Shown in pieces: positions 26,552 to 35,090 of a stretch of 64,000 nucleotides of DNA. The DNA comes from FEB-12 sp964503315 (GTDB lineage: Bacteria; Zixibacteria; MSB-5A5; GN15; FEB-12). Every line of letters begins with the position of its first letter. Position 1 is the stretch's first letter. Where the stretch lies: the NCBI GenBank assembly GCA_964503315.1, contig CAZCZL010000007.1, positions 62,001 through 126,000 on the forward strand, written 5' to 3'. Made by a program: the position numbers and the translations under genes. The notes beneath the pieces are model-generated. The model was not told the origin of the DNA and did no database searches. It saw only the letters and a program-made list of their open reading frames with translations.

Positions 26552-28861
26552 GTGCGAACCGCCATCAGACCGTTATTCATCTTCCTCCTCTGTGGCCTTT
26601 GTCTCACCCTCATCGTCCCAACAGATACCAACGCCCAGTGCTGTGTCGGGACACGTGGGAATGTCAGTAACAGCGGTGGGATCGATCTGACCGATCTCGC
26701 CATGCTGATCGGCTATCTGACGATCCCGAATGTAACCTTGCCCTGCCCAGAGGCGGCGAATATCTCCGGGACCGGGACGATCGACCTGACCGACCTTGCG
26801 ATGTTGATCGGCTACTTGACCATTCCGAACGTTACCCTTCAACCTTGTCCGGCGGATACCGGATTAATGGATCCAACCACCCGCATGGCGGCGGTGACGG
26901 CGGTCGAGAATCAGTTGAATACGCTCAATGGACTTCCAGTGGCGACTCGCAATCAGCAGATCATGACCTATATGCAGGGGCGGCCGGAATTCGACACGGT
27001 CGGAATTTCTCCATCGGGGAACAATGTCTTTGCCTTGTTCAACGATGGCGTGATGTTTATCGTCGGCGCGAGTTTCGGCGAACTGGATGATTCGCTCCCT
27101 GGCGAAACGCTGCCGTCTATTCCAATTCCCGAGGCACCTCCACTTAGCCGTGAAGAGATAGATCGACGCTATGGAAATCCCGCGACTGCCGATGTCGCGG
27201 CCTACGAAGATCTTCCCGGTTCAGCGAGGTATAGGGTTATTCAGACCGTAGGATCGGCCTTTCAATCGGCGGGTCCCACGACCAATCGCCTGCGCAATTG
27301 GCTTTCCGCGAACGGGTATGTCAATGCCGGGAGTGGCGCCACGATCGAGCAACTGCGCACTGTCGGCGGCGAGGGGGTGATCTTTTATGTCGGGCATGGC
27401 GGCGACGGCCTGCTTCGCACCAATGTCCATGATTACGGGATCTGGTCATCGACCGTGGCGACCGCGGCTAACGCGCCCAACTACGCCGATGACCTGCGCA
27501 ATAACCGTCTTTGTTTACTGGTCGCGACGAAGGACACGAACGCGGCCGGACTAGCGGTCGCCGAAGCTCATTATGGGATCACGTCGCGATTCATTTCGCA
27601 TTATTGGGGGAATCTGGCGCCGAACGGGATGGTGATCATCACCGCCTGCGCCTCGGATTCGGTTCCCGCCTTCCGCAACGCGATCCAGGCTAAAGGCGGC
27701 GCGGCCTATTTCGGATGGGATGCCACCCTCGACTGCAAAGGTGGATGTTATGCCGCGGAGTTCCTTTTTGATAGGTTCCTCGGCGCGAACAAAGCATTTC
27801 CGCGAGAAAATCCCAAACAGCGGCCGTTCGATGTCGCAAAAGTTTTCGCCGATCTGCAGAGCCGGAATTTCCATATCCAGCCGGGAGGTGACGATATCAA
27901 TACATTCTCTTCGCGGATGAGGTATCATCCGGGGTCATCGAATTTCGGATTATTGGCGCCAAGTATTCAGTTCCTTGATCTCTACGCCGCGACTGATACG
28001 CTGACGATCAATGGGATTTTCGGAGAGGATCCCGGCCCGAACGGACAGGTAACCGTCGATGGCACGCCGCTCACTATCGCCTCATGGACGCCGACGGTCA
28101 TCAAGTGCCAGCTCCCGCTGCGTGGACCCGGCTCGATGGGGCCGGTGATCGTGCAGTCTAAGGGGACTGACGGATCCGATTTCCGGAAGAGCAATATCGT
28201 CAATATCTCGCAGTGGGAGGGGACATTCACACAGACGCGCGAAGAGGATGGCACGCTCAAACTAACCAACAATTACAACATTCGGATTCGCGCCGATATC
28301 CATTCGCATCGTGATGAGCCCGGGGAGACTCCGTTCAAACCGATCACGCCGTTTTTCTTCGAGAAGGACGCGACCGCCGATTGGGCGGTCGGTGGCGCTG
28401 GGCAGTGGGTCGATGTCCCGGGAGAGATAACATACGACTACACATGGACGGGCGGCGGTGATCTACCGATCTATGATTCAACCAATCCCGGCTTGATGCG
28501 CTTCTTCCAGTATCTTGGATCGGTCGATGCCAACCAGAAGCACGCGACGCTGGTGATCAACGCGCTGATCTACGAAGGATGGGATATCACCGAGACAGCC
28601 ACCTATGATGGCGGCAGTGATGTGATCCATTATCCCGGCGCCTGGGCGACGACGATGGATATTGAGTTGTTCGATGATGTCGAGAATTTCTACTACTACA
28701 CGGTCGCGATGGACAACGACTTCAATATCACGGCGGGCAGCCGGAGCGCGCAAAATATGTTACGAATTTCGGACTATGGGCCGATCATTCCGGCGCGACT
28801 GAAGATCGAGTGGCCGCAGATCAACGTGCAGTATCCACCCGACCAGAACGAAGCGCAGTAG
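26552..28861 (+). CDS. Secreted protein with caspase-fold-like (clan CD) domain and N-terminal dockerin-like repeats
   Basis: 769 residues; signal peptide FIFLLCGLCLTLIVPTDTNA. Residues 29-97 hold two dockerin-like repeats, each with the same 20 residues (IDLTDLAMLIGYLTIPNVTL), but with Gly-Asn/Ser-Gly in place of the usual Asp-rich calcium loop. The central region (about 265-430) has the clan CD pattern: His282 followed by Gly in VIFYVGHGGDG after a hydrophobic strand, and Cys366 in MVIITACASDS. This is the layout of gingipain, CHAT and caspase-like peptidases. An IPT/TIG-like domain (about 480-550) and a C-terminal beta domain follow. Activity and substrate unknown. Confidence 0.7.
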   Translation: MRTAIRPLFIFLLCGLCLTLIVPTDTNAQCCVGTRGNVSNSGGIDLTDLAMLIGYLTIPNVTLPCPEAANISGTGTIDLTDLAMLIGYLTIPNVTLQPCPADTGLMDPTTRMAAVTAVENQLNTLNGLPVATRNQQIMTYMQGRPEFDTVGISPSGNNVFALFNDGVMFIVGASFGELDDSLPGETLPSIPIPEAPPLSREEIDRRYGNPATADVAAYEDLPGSARYRVIQTVGSAFQSAGPTTNRLRNWLSANGYVNAGSGATIEQLRTVGGEGVIFYVGHGGDGLLRTNVHDYGIWSSTVATAANAPNYADDLRNNRLCLLVATKDTNAAGLAVAEAHYGITSRFISHYWGNLAPNGMVIITACASDSVPAFRNAIQAKGGAAYFGWDATLDCKGGCYAAEFLFDRFLGANKAFPRENPKQRPFDVAKVFADLQSRNFHIQPGGDDINTFSSRMRYHPGSSNFGLLAPSIQFLDLYAATDTLTINGIFGEDPGPNGQVTVDGTPLTIASWTPTVIKCQLPLRGPGSMGPVIVQSKGTDGSDFRKSNIVNISQWEGTFTQTREEDGTLKLTNNYNIRIRADIHSHRDEPGETPFKPITPFFFEKDATADWAVGGAGQWVDVPGEITYDYTWTGGGDLPIYDSTNPGLMRFFQYLGSVDANQKHATLVINALIYEGWDITETATYDGGSDVIHYPGAWATTMDIELFDDVENFYYYTVAMDNDFNITAGSRSAQNMLRISDYGPIIPARLKIEWPQINVQYPPDQNEAQ

Positions 28862-29062
28862 AAGACCTGCAGACGAGGATGTCTGCGACGCAGACTTTTG
28901 ACGTCAGGTCACGATTCACACCGTGGCCTGATGCGCGTCAAATACCACAACAACTTATCCACATCCAGAGCCAAAAAATCCGCTCTCAAGCGTCTGTTTT
29001 TATTTGATTTACACAACGTCTAAGGGTACCATTTGCCCCTTACAGGTATAAAAGTAACTGCT
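28862..29062. other. Intergenic region with perfect DnaA box
   Basis: 200 bases before trpS. It holds a degenerate family A palindrome (28869-28886), a half copy of GTCAGGTC, and TTATCCACA at 28955-28963, a perfect match to the E. coli DnaA box. AT-rich DNA follows. The trpS promoter must also lie here but no clear -35/-10 pair stands out. Confidence 0.4.
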
Positions 29063-30094
29063 ATGACGACGACTACAGAGACCAAGACGCAGCCAACCGA
29101 AGCGACCAGCGCACGCCGCGAGACTATCCTTTCAGGTATGCAACCGTCTGGCGCTCTTCATGTTGGCAATCTTGAAGGGGCGCTCCGCAACTGGGTCACC
29201 CTGCAGGACAAGTATCATATGTTCTGCTGTATCGTCGACTGGCATTCCCTCACCGGCGAGTACGAAGACACCTCGAAACTTAAAGAGCGCGTTTTCCAGA
29301 TGGCGGTCGATTGGCTCGCCGCCGGGCTCGACCCGGAGAAGGCCGCGATTTTTATTCAGTCTGATGTCAAAGAGCATGCGGAATTGCATCTGATCTTTTC
29401 GATGCTGATCACCGTGCCGACTTTGACACGGCTCCCTACCTATATCGAGAAGAAAGATCAACTCGACACGTATGGGTTTCTTGGCTATCCGGTGCTTCAG
29501 GCCGCAGATATCTGTCTTTACAACGCGAACAAAGTTCCGGTCGGCAAAGATCAGGAGAAACATATCTGGCTGGCGAATGATCTCGCCAAACGATTCAATC
29601 TGATCTACGGAAAAACGTTCAACGAACCGGAAGCTCTGTTCACCGAGATACCGTTGATTCTCGGCTCCGACGCGCGGAAGATGTCGAAGTCATACGACAA
29701 TCATATTCCTATCGAGTTCACCGACGAGCAGACGACTAAACGGCTGAAGACGTTCTTCACCGATCCAAACAAACTTCGCAAGGGGGATCCCGGTAATCCG
29801 GACAAATGTCCAGTCTACCTGTTGCATCGAGTGTACACGCCGACGCACGCTGAGGAGATCGCGCCGCCCTGTCGCACCGGTGAATTGGGCTGTGTTGACT
29901 GCAAGATGAAGCTGGCGCACAACCTGAATGAGGCACTGCGACCGATACGCGCCCGTCGCACTGACCTGGTGAAACATCCAGATCGCGTTTGGGATATCCT
30001 GACCACCGGCGCGGAACGCGCCCGTTCCCGCGCGCAGAACGTCATGGAGAAAGTGCGCGAGCGGATGAAAATGAACTACCGAAAGAAGAAATAG
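29063..30094 (+). CDS. trpS: Tryptophanyl-tRNA synthetase
   Basis: 343 residues, class Ic synthetase that charges tRNA-Trp. ATG 29063 chosen; a TTG at 29033 would add ten residues with no support. HIGH-like motif SGALHVGN and KMSKS motif RKMSKSYDN are intact, as is 'QPSG' at the N terminus. Near the C terminus 'CRTGELGCVDCK' gives three Cys that could bind zinc or iron-sulfur, as in some TrpRS of Thermotoga-like type. First gene of the trpS-scpA-scpB-rluB run; the next gene begins on the base after its stop. Confidence 0.96.
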   Translation: MTTTTETKTQPTEATSARRETILSGMQPSGALHVGNLEGALRNWVTLQDKYHMFCCIVDWHSLTGEYEDTSKLKERVFQMAVDWLAAGLDPEKAAIFIQSDVKEHAELHLIFSMLITVPTLTRLPTYIEKKDQLDTYGFLGYPVLQAADICLYNANKVPVGKDQEKHIWLANDLAKRFNLIYGKTFNEPEALFTEIPLILGSDARKMSKSYDNHIPIEFTDEQTTKRLKTFFTDPNKLRKGDPGNPDKCPVYLLHRVYTPTHAEEIAPPCRTGELGCVDCKMKLAHNLNEALRPIRARRTDLVKHPDRVWDILTTGAERARSRAQNVMEKVRERMKMNYRKKK

Positions 30095-30901
30095 ATGGAA
30101 CAGACCCTTACCAATTCAACCACCGACTACCGGGTCGATCTGGACGTTTTCAACGGTCCGATGGATTTGCTGCTCTTTCTCATCAAGAAAGAGGAGGTGG
30201 ATATTTATGATATTCCGATCTCGCGCATCACGCAACAGTACCTGAGCTATCTCGATATCATGCGGAATCTCAATCTTGAGGTGGCCGGTGAGTTCATCCT
30301 GATGGCGGCGACCTTGATCCATATCAAGGCGCGGTTACTTCTTCCGCGCGATGAGAATGATCCGGAAGAAGAGGATCCGCGCGAAGAACTGATCATGGCG
30401 CTCCTCGAGTACAAGAAGTACAAAGAGGCGGGCGATATCCTGCGCGACCGCGCGCTGCTGGAGGAGACCACTTTTGTGCCGCCGCCGCTATTGGGCGAGG
30501 TGAAAGGGAAGGTCGATCTCAGTCCCGCGACAACCTTGTTTGACCTGGTCTCGGCGTTCAAGGCCGTGATGTCAACGCGCCATGAAGAAGTGGTGCACGA
30601 AGTGATCGTCGAAGAGATCACTATCGAGGATCGCATCAAGTCGGTTCTGCTGGCGTTACAGGATAGAGAGTACGCGCCGTTTATCGAATTGTTCGAGCAG
30701 TCGCAGAAGCGGATCGTGGCGGTAGTGACATTCATCGCCATCCTCGAACTGGCGCGGACGCGTCGCATCAGCATCATGCAGGCGGCGCCTTTCACCGAGA
30801 TACGGCTGTATCGCGGCGAATACTATCATGTGCCGATACCGACCGAAAATCTCGACCTGGTCGAAGTGACGGCGATGAGCGAGCAAGCGGAGGCGGTGTG
30901 A
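30095..30901 (+). CDS. scpA: Segregation and condensation protein A
   Basis: 268 residues starting immediately after the trpS stop. The kleisin subunit of bacterial condensin, bridging the SMC heads. Its N-terminal 'YRVDLDVFNGPMDLLLFLIKKEEVDIYDIPIS' region (first helical domain) and 'FILMAATLIHIKARLLLP' are hallmark ScpA sequence; a C-terminal winged-helix (about 195-265) ends in 'RLYRGEYYHV'. The partner scpB overlaps by 4 nt (GTGA). smc itself is not in the window. Confidence 0.95.
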   Translation: MEQTLTNSTTDYRVDLDVFNGPMDLLLFLIKKEEVDIYDIPISRITQQYLSYLDIMRNLNLEVAGEFILMAATLIHIKARLLLPRDENDPEEEDPREELIMALLEYKKYKEAGDILRDRALLEETTFVPPPLLGEVKGKVDLSPATTLFDLVSAFKAVMSTRHEEVVHEVIVEEITIEDRIKSVLLALQDREYAPFIELFEQSQKRIVAVVTFIAILELARTRRISIMQAAPFTEIRLYRGEYYHVPIPTENLDLVEVTAMSEQAEAV

Positions 30902-31716
30902 GCGACAGCAGCCAACTCGCCTCGATCGTCGAAGCATTAGTGCTGGCGTCGCCGGAGCCACTCCCGGCCAAACGGATATCGCAACTTCTGGAGACCGCGA
31001 CTCCCTCGAAGATAAACGAAGCGGTGGCGACGCTCAACAATCGCTATATGGAGACCGGCAGCGCGTTCCGCATTCGCGAGATCGCCGGCGGGTTCCAGTA
31101 TCATATTCTCCCTGACTACATCGGCTATGTCGAGGAGCTGTTCACGCGCCGTCGAAAGATGCGGCTGACGCGGGCCGCCCTTGAAACTGTGGCGATCGTC
31201 GCCTACAAACAGCCGGTGACCAAAACCGAAATAGAGCATATTCGCGGCGTTGCCTCCGATGGCGTGTTGCAGAATATGATGGAAAAAAATATGGTCACGA
31301 TTGTCGGACGAGCCAAAACAGTGGGGAAGCCACTGCAGTACGGCACGACCGATGAGTTCCTGAAGTTCTTTGGACTGGCCAGCCTCGATGCTCTGCCGAG
31401 AATGTCGGAGATCGAGGAAATGCTCGCCGCGGCCCAGGCCCGTGAACAGACCGAATTGGACCTCACTGATGAATCAGCTTCGGCTATTGAGGCGAAGCTG
31501 AATGTCGCTGATGGAACGTACGATCCGTCGCAGTACGCCGAGGACCGCCCGTTGGACGCCGGGTTGTTGTCGGAGACTGTACGCGAAGTCGCGGGACGCC
31601 GGTTCTCCATCAACGATGATCCACACGACGAGTCGGCTTTCCAGTCGGATACAGAAGACGCGCTCGAGCGCACGGTAACCGCCGGCGACAGCGAGCCAAC
31701 GGACAAGACCGAGTAG
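30898..31716 (+). CDS. scpB: Segregation and condensation protein B
   Basis: 272 residues, GTG start overlapping the scpA stop (GTGA), so translated in step. Two winged-helix domains (about 8-90 and 95-175) with the characteristic 'LTRAALETVAIVAYKQPVTKTEIEHIRGV' second-domain segment and 'TVGKPLQYGTTDEFLKFFGL'. The C-terminal ~90 residues are a long acidic tail, longer than in most ScpB, probably disordered. Works with ScpA and SMC in chromosome segregation. Confidence 0.95.
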   Translation: MSDSSQLASIVEALVLASPEPLPAKRISQLLETATPSKINEAVATLNNRYMETGSAFRIREIAGGFQYHILPDYIGYVEELFTRRRKMRLTRAALETVAIVAYKQPVTKTEIEHIRGVASDGVLQNMMEKNMVTIVGRAKTVGKPLQYGTTDEFLKFFGLASLDALPRMSEIEEMLAAAQAREQTELDLTDESASAIEAKLNVADGTYDPSQYAEDRPLDAGLLSETVREVAGRRFSINDDPHDESAFQSDTEDALERTVTAGDSEPTDKTE

Positions 31717-31767
31717 CCCCTTTACTTCGGGCCTGCTTTTCCGTATCTTCAATCAACTGGAGCAACT

Positions 31768-32490
31768 GTGATTCGTATCAACAAGTACCTGTCCATGTGC
31801 GGGGTGACCTCCCGGCGTGGGGCGGAGGGATTGATCGCCGAAGGTCTTGTCACCCTCAACGACCATACGATCGAGAAAGTCGGCACCATCATCGATGAGA
31901 CGACCGATGTCGTCAAGGTGGATGGGGTCGAAGTTCGTCCGGTGCAACGGCAGGTGTACGTTGTACTCAACAAGCCGCCGATGGTGATGACGACCCTGTC
32001 GGATCCGTTCAAGCGCAAAACGGTTACGCATTTCCTCAAGAAGCTGGAACATAGGGTCTATCCGGTCGGACGGCTGGACTATGATACCGAAGGGGTGTTG
32101 TTGCTGACCAACGACGGTGAACTAGCGTACCGACTGGCGCACCCGAAGTTCGAAGTTACCAAAGTGTACGAAGCGCTGGTCGAGGGAGAATTCACCAAGA
32201 TGGCGGCCGATCAGATCCATAAAGGAATCCGTCTGGAGGATGGCGCGATCGGCAAGGCGAGAGTCGATATCCTTGGATTCGTTAAGAAAGCGACGCGACT
32301 CCGACTAACACTGCATGAAGGACGCAAGCGCGAGGTAAAGCAGCTTTGCAAGGCAGTGGGATTTCCGGTGCAGAAACTTCGACGGGTCGAGTTTGCCGGG
32401 ATAACGACGCGCGGCATGAAAACCGGCGAGTGGCGGCTGTTAACACCGACCGAGATATCCCGACTGAAATCAATGACCAGAGCGGACTGA
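31768..32490 (+). CDS. rluB: 23S rRNA pseudouridine synthase, RluB/RsuA family
   Basis: 240 residues, GTG start with an 'ACTGGAGC' ribosome site. N-terminal S4 RNA-binding domain (about 1-60: RINKYLSMCGVTSRRGAEG), then the catalytic domain with the nucleophile Asp in VGRLDYDTEGVLLLTND and the family's 'GRKREVKQLCKAVGFPVQKL' near the C terminus. RluB, RluE, RluF and RsuA share this form; RluB is favoured because RluB follows scpB in many genomes. Last gene of this run; its stop codon lies in the loop of the terminator at 32482. Confidence 0.88.
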   Translation: MIRINKYLSMCGVTSRRGAEGLIAEGLVTLNDHTIEKVGTIIDETTDVVKVDGVEVRPVQRQVYVVLNKPPMVMTTLSDPFKRKTVTHFLKKLEHRVYPVGRLDYDTEGVLLLTNDGELAYRLAHPKFEVTKVYEALVEGEFTKMAADQIHKGIRLEDGAIGKARVDILGFVKKATRLRLTLHEGRKREVKQLCKAVGFPVQKLRRVEFAGITTRGMKTGEWRLLTPTEISRLKSMTRAD

Positions 32491-32508
32491 GTCCGCCATT
32501 TACTTTTT
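32482..32508 (+). terminator. Probable terminator enclosing the rluB stop codon
   Basis: GCGGAC-TGA-GTCCGC hairpin with the TGA stop as its loop, followed by an interrupted T-tract (CATTTACTTTTT). The stem is short, so termination strength is uncertain. Confidence 0.5.
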
Positions 32509-33489
32509 AGGTAACGGCCGATAGAAAACGAATCCATTCGCGGCCCCGACAAACAGCTTGTCGCCCGCGATAGTTAATTTGGCAATATCCACCGGTTGCG
32601 GCAGGGGGCCATCTTTCTTCCACGTTTTGCCGCCGTCTCTGGTCACCATCAGATGTCCGCCGGTCCCACCCACATAACCGAGTGAATCATCAACCAGCAC
32701 CGCGGAGGTAAGAGCGGCGTCGCCTTCAAGCGGGACTGTGGTCCAGGTTTTGCCACGATCGCGGGAGAAGGCGCACATGACCTCATTGCCGCAGATGATT
32801 CCCGTATTGTTGTAGAAGGCGGTGGCGCGGCCGGCTTTGCCGCTGACCGTAGTCAAAAACTGCCAGGTGGCGCCTTTGTCGGTCGAGTAATTGAGACGAC
32901 CAAAGGACTGAAAACAGACGGGCAGTCCTTTAGCGAGACAGAGTTCGCCGAACCCCATGCCGGTGACCGCCGATTTCTCCCACTTCTTGCCGCCATCGGT
33001 ACTGCGATAGAGCACGCCGGAGAGGTTCTCCGATGGCTTGAGGCCGGTCGCCAGAGCGATAGTGTCATTCAGGAAAACGGCGCTGGTGATCCAGACGGTC
33101 GTGTCTTTGATACTGCGGTCTTCCCACTGTTTAGTGCCATCGACAGTTCGATATATCTGACCAAAACGTCCAACCGCCAGGCCAGTATCTTTTGACTTGA
33201 AATAGACATCTTCAAGCGCGCGGGCGCCTGCAATGGTGTACAGGTCCCAGTATTTACCGCCATCGCGGGTGATGCCGTATTTCCCGCCTGACGTGACCAG
33301 ATACCCCAGTGACGGGGTGGGGAAATGCATGCCGGTGATGGTCTCTTCGATCGGGAACTTGGACGCTTTCCAGTCCTGCGCCTGCAGCCCTGTCGCAAGG
33401 AGAAGGAGACAGAAAAGAGTCACTATTGGGGAGTTCAAGTGGCGGCGGTTTTTAGTTTGTCCTGTATTCATCGCTTTTTTACTATCCAT
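32500..33489 (-). CDS. Secreted YCF48/BNR-type beta-propeller protein
   Basis: About 329 residues from ATG 33489 (a second possible start at 33471); longer reading to 33594 adds basic residues with no role before the signal peptide (SPIVTLFCLLLLATGLQAQ). The mature protein is repeated propeller blades: 'GYLVTSGGKYGITRDGGKYW', 'GVLYRSTDGGKKWEKS', 'LNYSTDKGATWQF', 'LMVTRDGGKTWKKD', each ending in Asp-x-Gly-x-x-Trp. YCF48-like proteins are assembly factors or periplasmic propellers; no enzyme motif. It sits alone on the - strand between two + strand operons. Confidence 0.8.
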   Translation of the reverse strand: MDSKKAMNTGQTKNRRHLNSPIVTLFCLLLLATGLQAQDWKASKFPIEETITGMHFPTPSLGYLVTSGGKYGITRDGGKYWDLYTIAGARALEDVYFKSKDTGLAVGRFGQIYRTVDGTKQWEDRSIKDTTVWITSAVFLNDTIALATGLKPSENLSGVLYRSTDGGKKWEKSAVTGMGFGELCLAKGLPVCFQSFGRLNYSTDKGATWQFLTTVSGKAGRATAFYNNTGIICGNEVMCAFSRDRGKTWTTVPLEGDAALTSAVLVDDSLGYVGGTGGHLMVTRDGGKTWKKDGPLPQPVDIAKLTIAGDKLFVGAANGFVFYRPLPKK

Positions 33490-33573
33490 ACGGGTACAAG
33501 ATTTCAAGTTATACGCGCCAAAGTACGGATAGCCGATGCAATTGTCAAACCGGCGCGCTGAAGGTCGAAAACT

Positions 33574-34236
33574 GTGCAAGGAACGCTCGTACACCTATCC
33601 AATATCCAGGTCCGCACCCAGCGCGGGGAAGAGCTGTTTGCGGGGCTGTCATTTACGCTGGAGGCGGGGCGCTCTGCTGTTATTATCGGCGGGGCCGGCT
33701 CCGGCAAGACCACTCTTTTTGAGCTTCTTTTGGGGCTCCAACATCCATTGAGTGGCACTATAGAGCTGTTCGGCGAGCAGTTTGTCCGGCCATCCGGGCG
33801 GCAGTTGAGGCGGATCCGGCGAAAGATCGGCGGCGTGGGGGGGCCATTCAGCCTGGTGCCGTCATTGACGGTCGCGGAGAATATCGTCATGCCGGCGATC
33901 ATCGCCGGAGAGCGACCGGAACTTCAACGGGAACGGATGCTCAAGATACTGGGGGAGTTTTCGCTTTTGAACCATGCTGGGCAGTACCCATCCTCATTGA
34001 CGCGCGTCGAGAATATGCTGGTGCAGATCGCGCGGGCCTCCATCGCCTATCAGCCGTTGATGATCATCGATGAACCCTCGGCCGGACTGGACGCCAAAAC
34101 CTATTTGCGAGTGCTGGACTACCTGGTGCAGGCGTCGCGGTCGGGACGGTCGCTCATCATGCTGACCTCGGAAAAGCCGCCTATCGATATCCCCAACAGT
34201 ACGACCTATGAGATAGCGGGAGGGATGTTGAAATGA
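33574..34236 (+). CDS. ftsE: FtsE-like cell-division ABC ATPase with degenerate motifs
   Basis: 220 residues, GTG start. Position directly before ftsX and envC identifies it. Walker A is intact (GGAGSGKTT, 39-47), and so is Walker B (LMIIDEPSAGLD, about 162-173). But the signature LSGGE reads LTRVE (142-146), the Q-loop Gln is replaced by Gly in IGGVGGPFSLVPSLTV, and the H-loop His in the expected THD reads TSE (198-200). FtsE normally hydrolyses ATP to drive FtsX-dependent activation of EnvC at the septum. Loss of three nucleotide-sensing motifs suggests altered or lost hydrolysis. No frameshift; codon use is like its neighbours. Confidence 0.8.
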   Translation: MQGTLVHLSNIQVRTQRGEELFAGLSFTLEAGRSAVIIGGAGSGKTTLFELLLGLQHPLSGTIELFGEQFVRPSGRQLRRIRRKIGGVGGPFSLVPSLTVAENIVMPAIIAGERPELQRERMLKILGEFSLLNHAGQYPSSLTRVENMLVQIARASIAYQPLMIIDEPSAGLDAKTYLRVLDYLVQASRSGRSLIMLTSEKPPIDIPNSTTYEIAGGMLK

Positions 34237-35090
34237 CGCGTGGCAGATTTGTGCTGAAAGAGTCGGCGAAAGCGATAGTCCGCCATCCGGGGGTCGCGCT
34301 CGGCTCGCTATTGTCGCTGACCCTGATATTTCTTCTCTTCAATATCTTCTGGGTGACGGCGCTTTCAACTGACAAGTTTTATGCCGACCTGCTTCAGCAA
34401 TTGCGAATGGAAGTATTCATCGCGGAGTCAGTGGCGGATACGTCGGTGACGGCTCTGTCGAACAGGGTGCAGAGTATCGGCGGGGTGGCTTCTCTGCAAC
34501 AGATAACCAAGGAGCAGGCACGGGAAGAACTGGCGCGGATGGTCGGGCTTGATCTGCTGGTGGGGTATGATTCACTTAATCCGCTGCCACGCTCGCTGGT
34601 GCTGACTCTAAAACCAGAGGCACTTAACGCCGCCGAAATGCTGCATATCGAGCAACAGATAACCGCGATGGACGGCGTAGAGGATGTTCTCTACAGCCGC
34701 GACTGGCTGGTGAAGGCGGAACACACGCGGTCGGTGGTCAGCACAGTTGGCTGGGGGATAGGGTTGATCATATTGCTTACGGCGGTGATAACATCGTCGA
34801 ACTCGATCCGCCTGATGACGCGTGCGCGCGGAATGGGATTCCACCAGATGATTCTGATGGGGGCGGGGAAGTTGTTTGTTGCCGCGCCATTTTTGCTCGA
34901 GGGATTTCTCTTGGCGGGGCTCTCCGCTCTATTCGGGTGGGTGGTAGTCTGGTACGCTCATTCCAAGTTTGAGTTCACCCAGTTTCCGGTGGTGCTGCCA
35001 TCGGGGATGCTGATCCTCTATTTCTGTCTCGCGGCGGCCCTGCTGGGGGCGATCTCCGGCCTGCTAGGTGTTCGCAAGCTACTCAAATGA
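34233..35090 (+). CDS. ftsX: Cell division protein FtsX
   Basis: 285 residues, ATG overlapping the ftsE stop by 4 nt. Four membrane helices in the FtsX layout: one N-terminal (about 24-46), a large periplasmic loop of about 120 residues with the 'SRDWLVKAEHT' end piece, then three C-terminal helices (about 165-285). FtsX carries the signal from FtsE across the inner membrane to EnvC. The gene is joined to envC by another 4-nt overlap. Confidence 0.9.
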   Translation: MTRGRFVLKESAKAIVRHPGVALGSLLSLTLIFLLFNIFWVTALSTDKFYADLLQQLRMEVFIAESVADTSVTALSNRVQSIGGVASLQQITKEQAREELARMVGLDLLVGYDSLNPLPRSLVLTLKPEALNAAEMLHIEQQITAMDGVEDVLYSRDWLVKAEHTRSVVSTVGWGIGLIILLTAVITSSNSIRLMTRARGMGFHQMILMGAGKLFVAAPFLLEGFLLAGLSALFGWVVVWYAHSKFEFTQFPVVLPSGMLILYFCLAAALLGAISGLLGVRKLLK

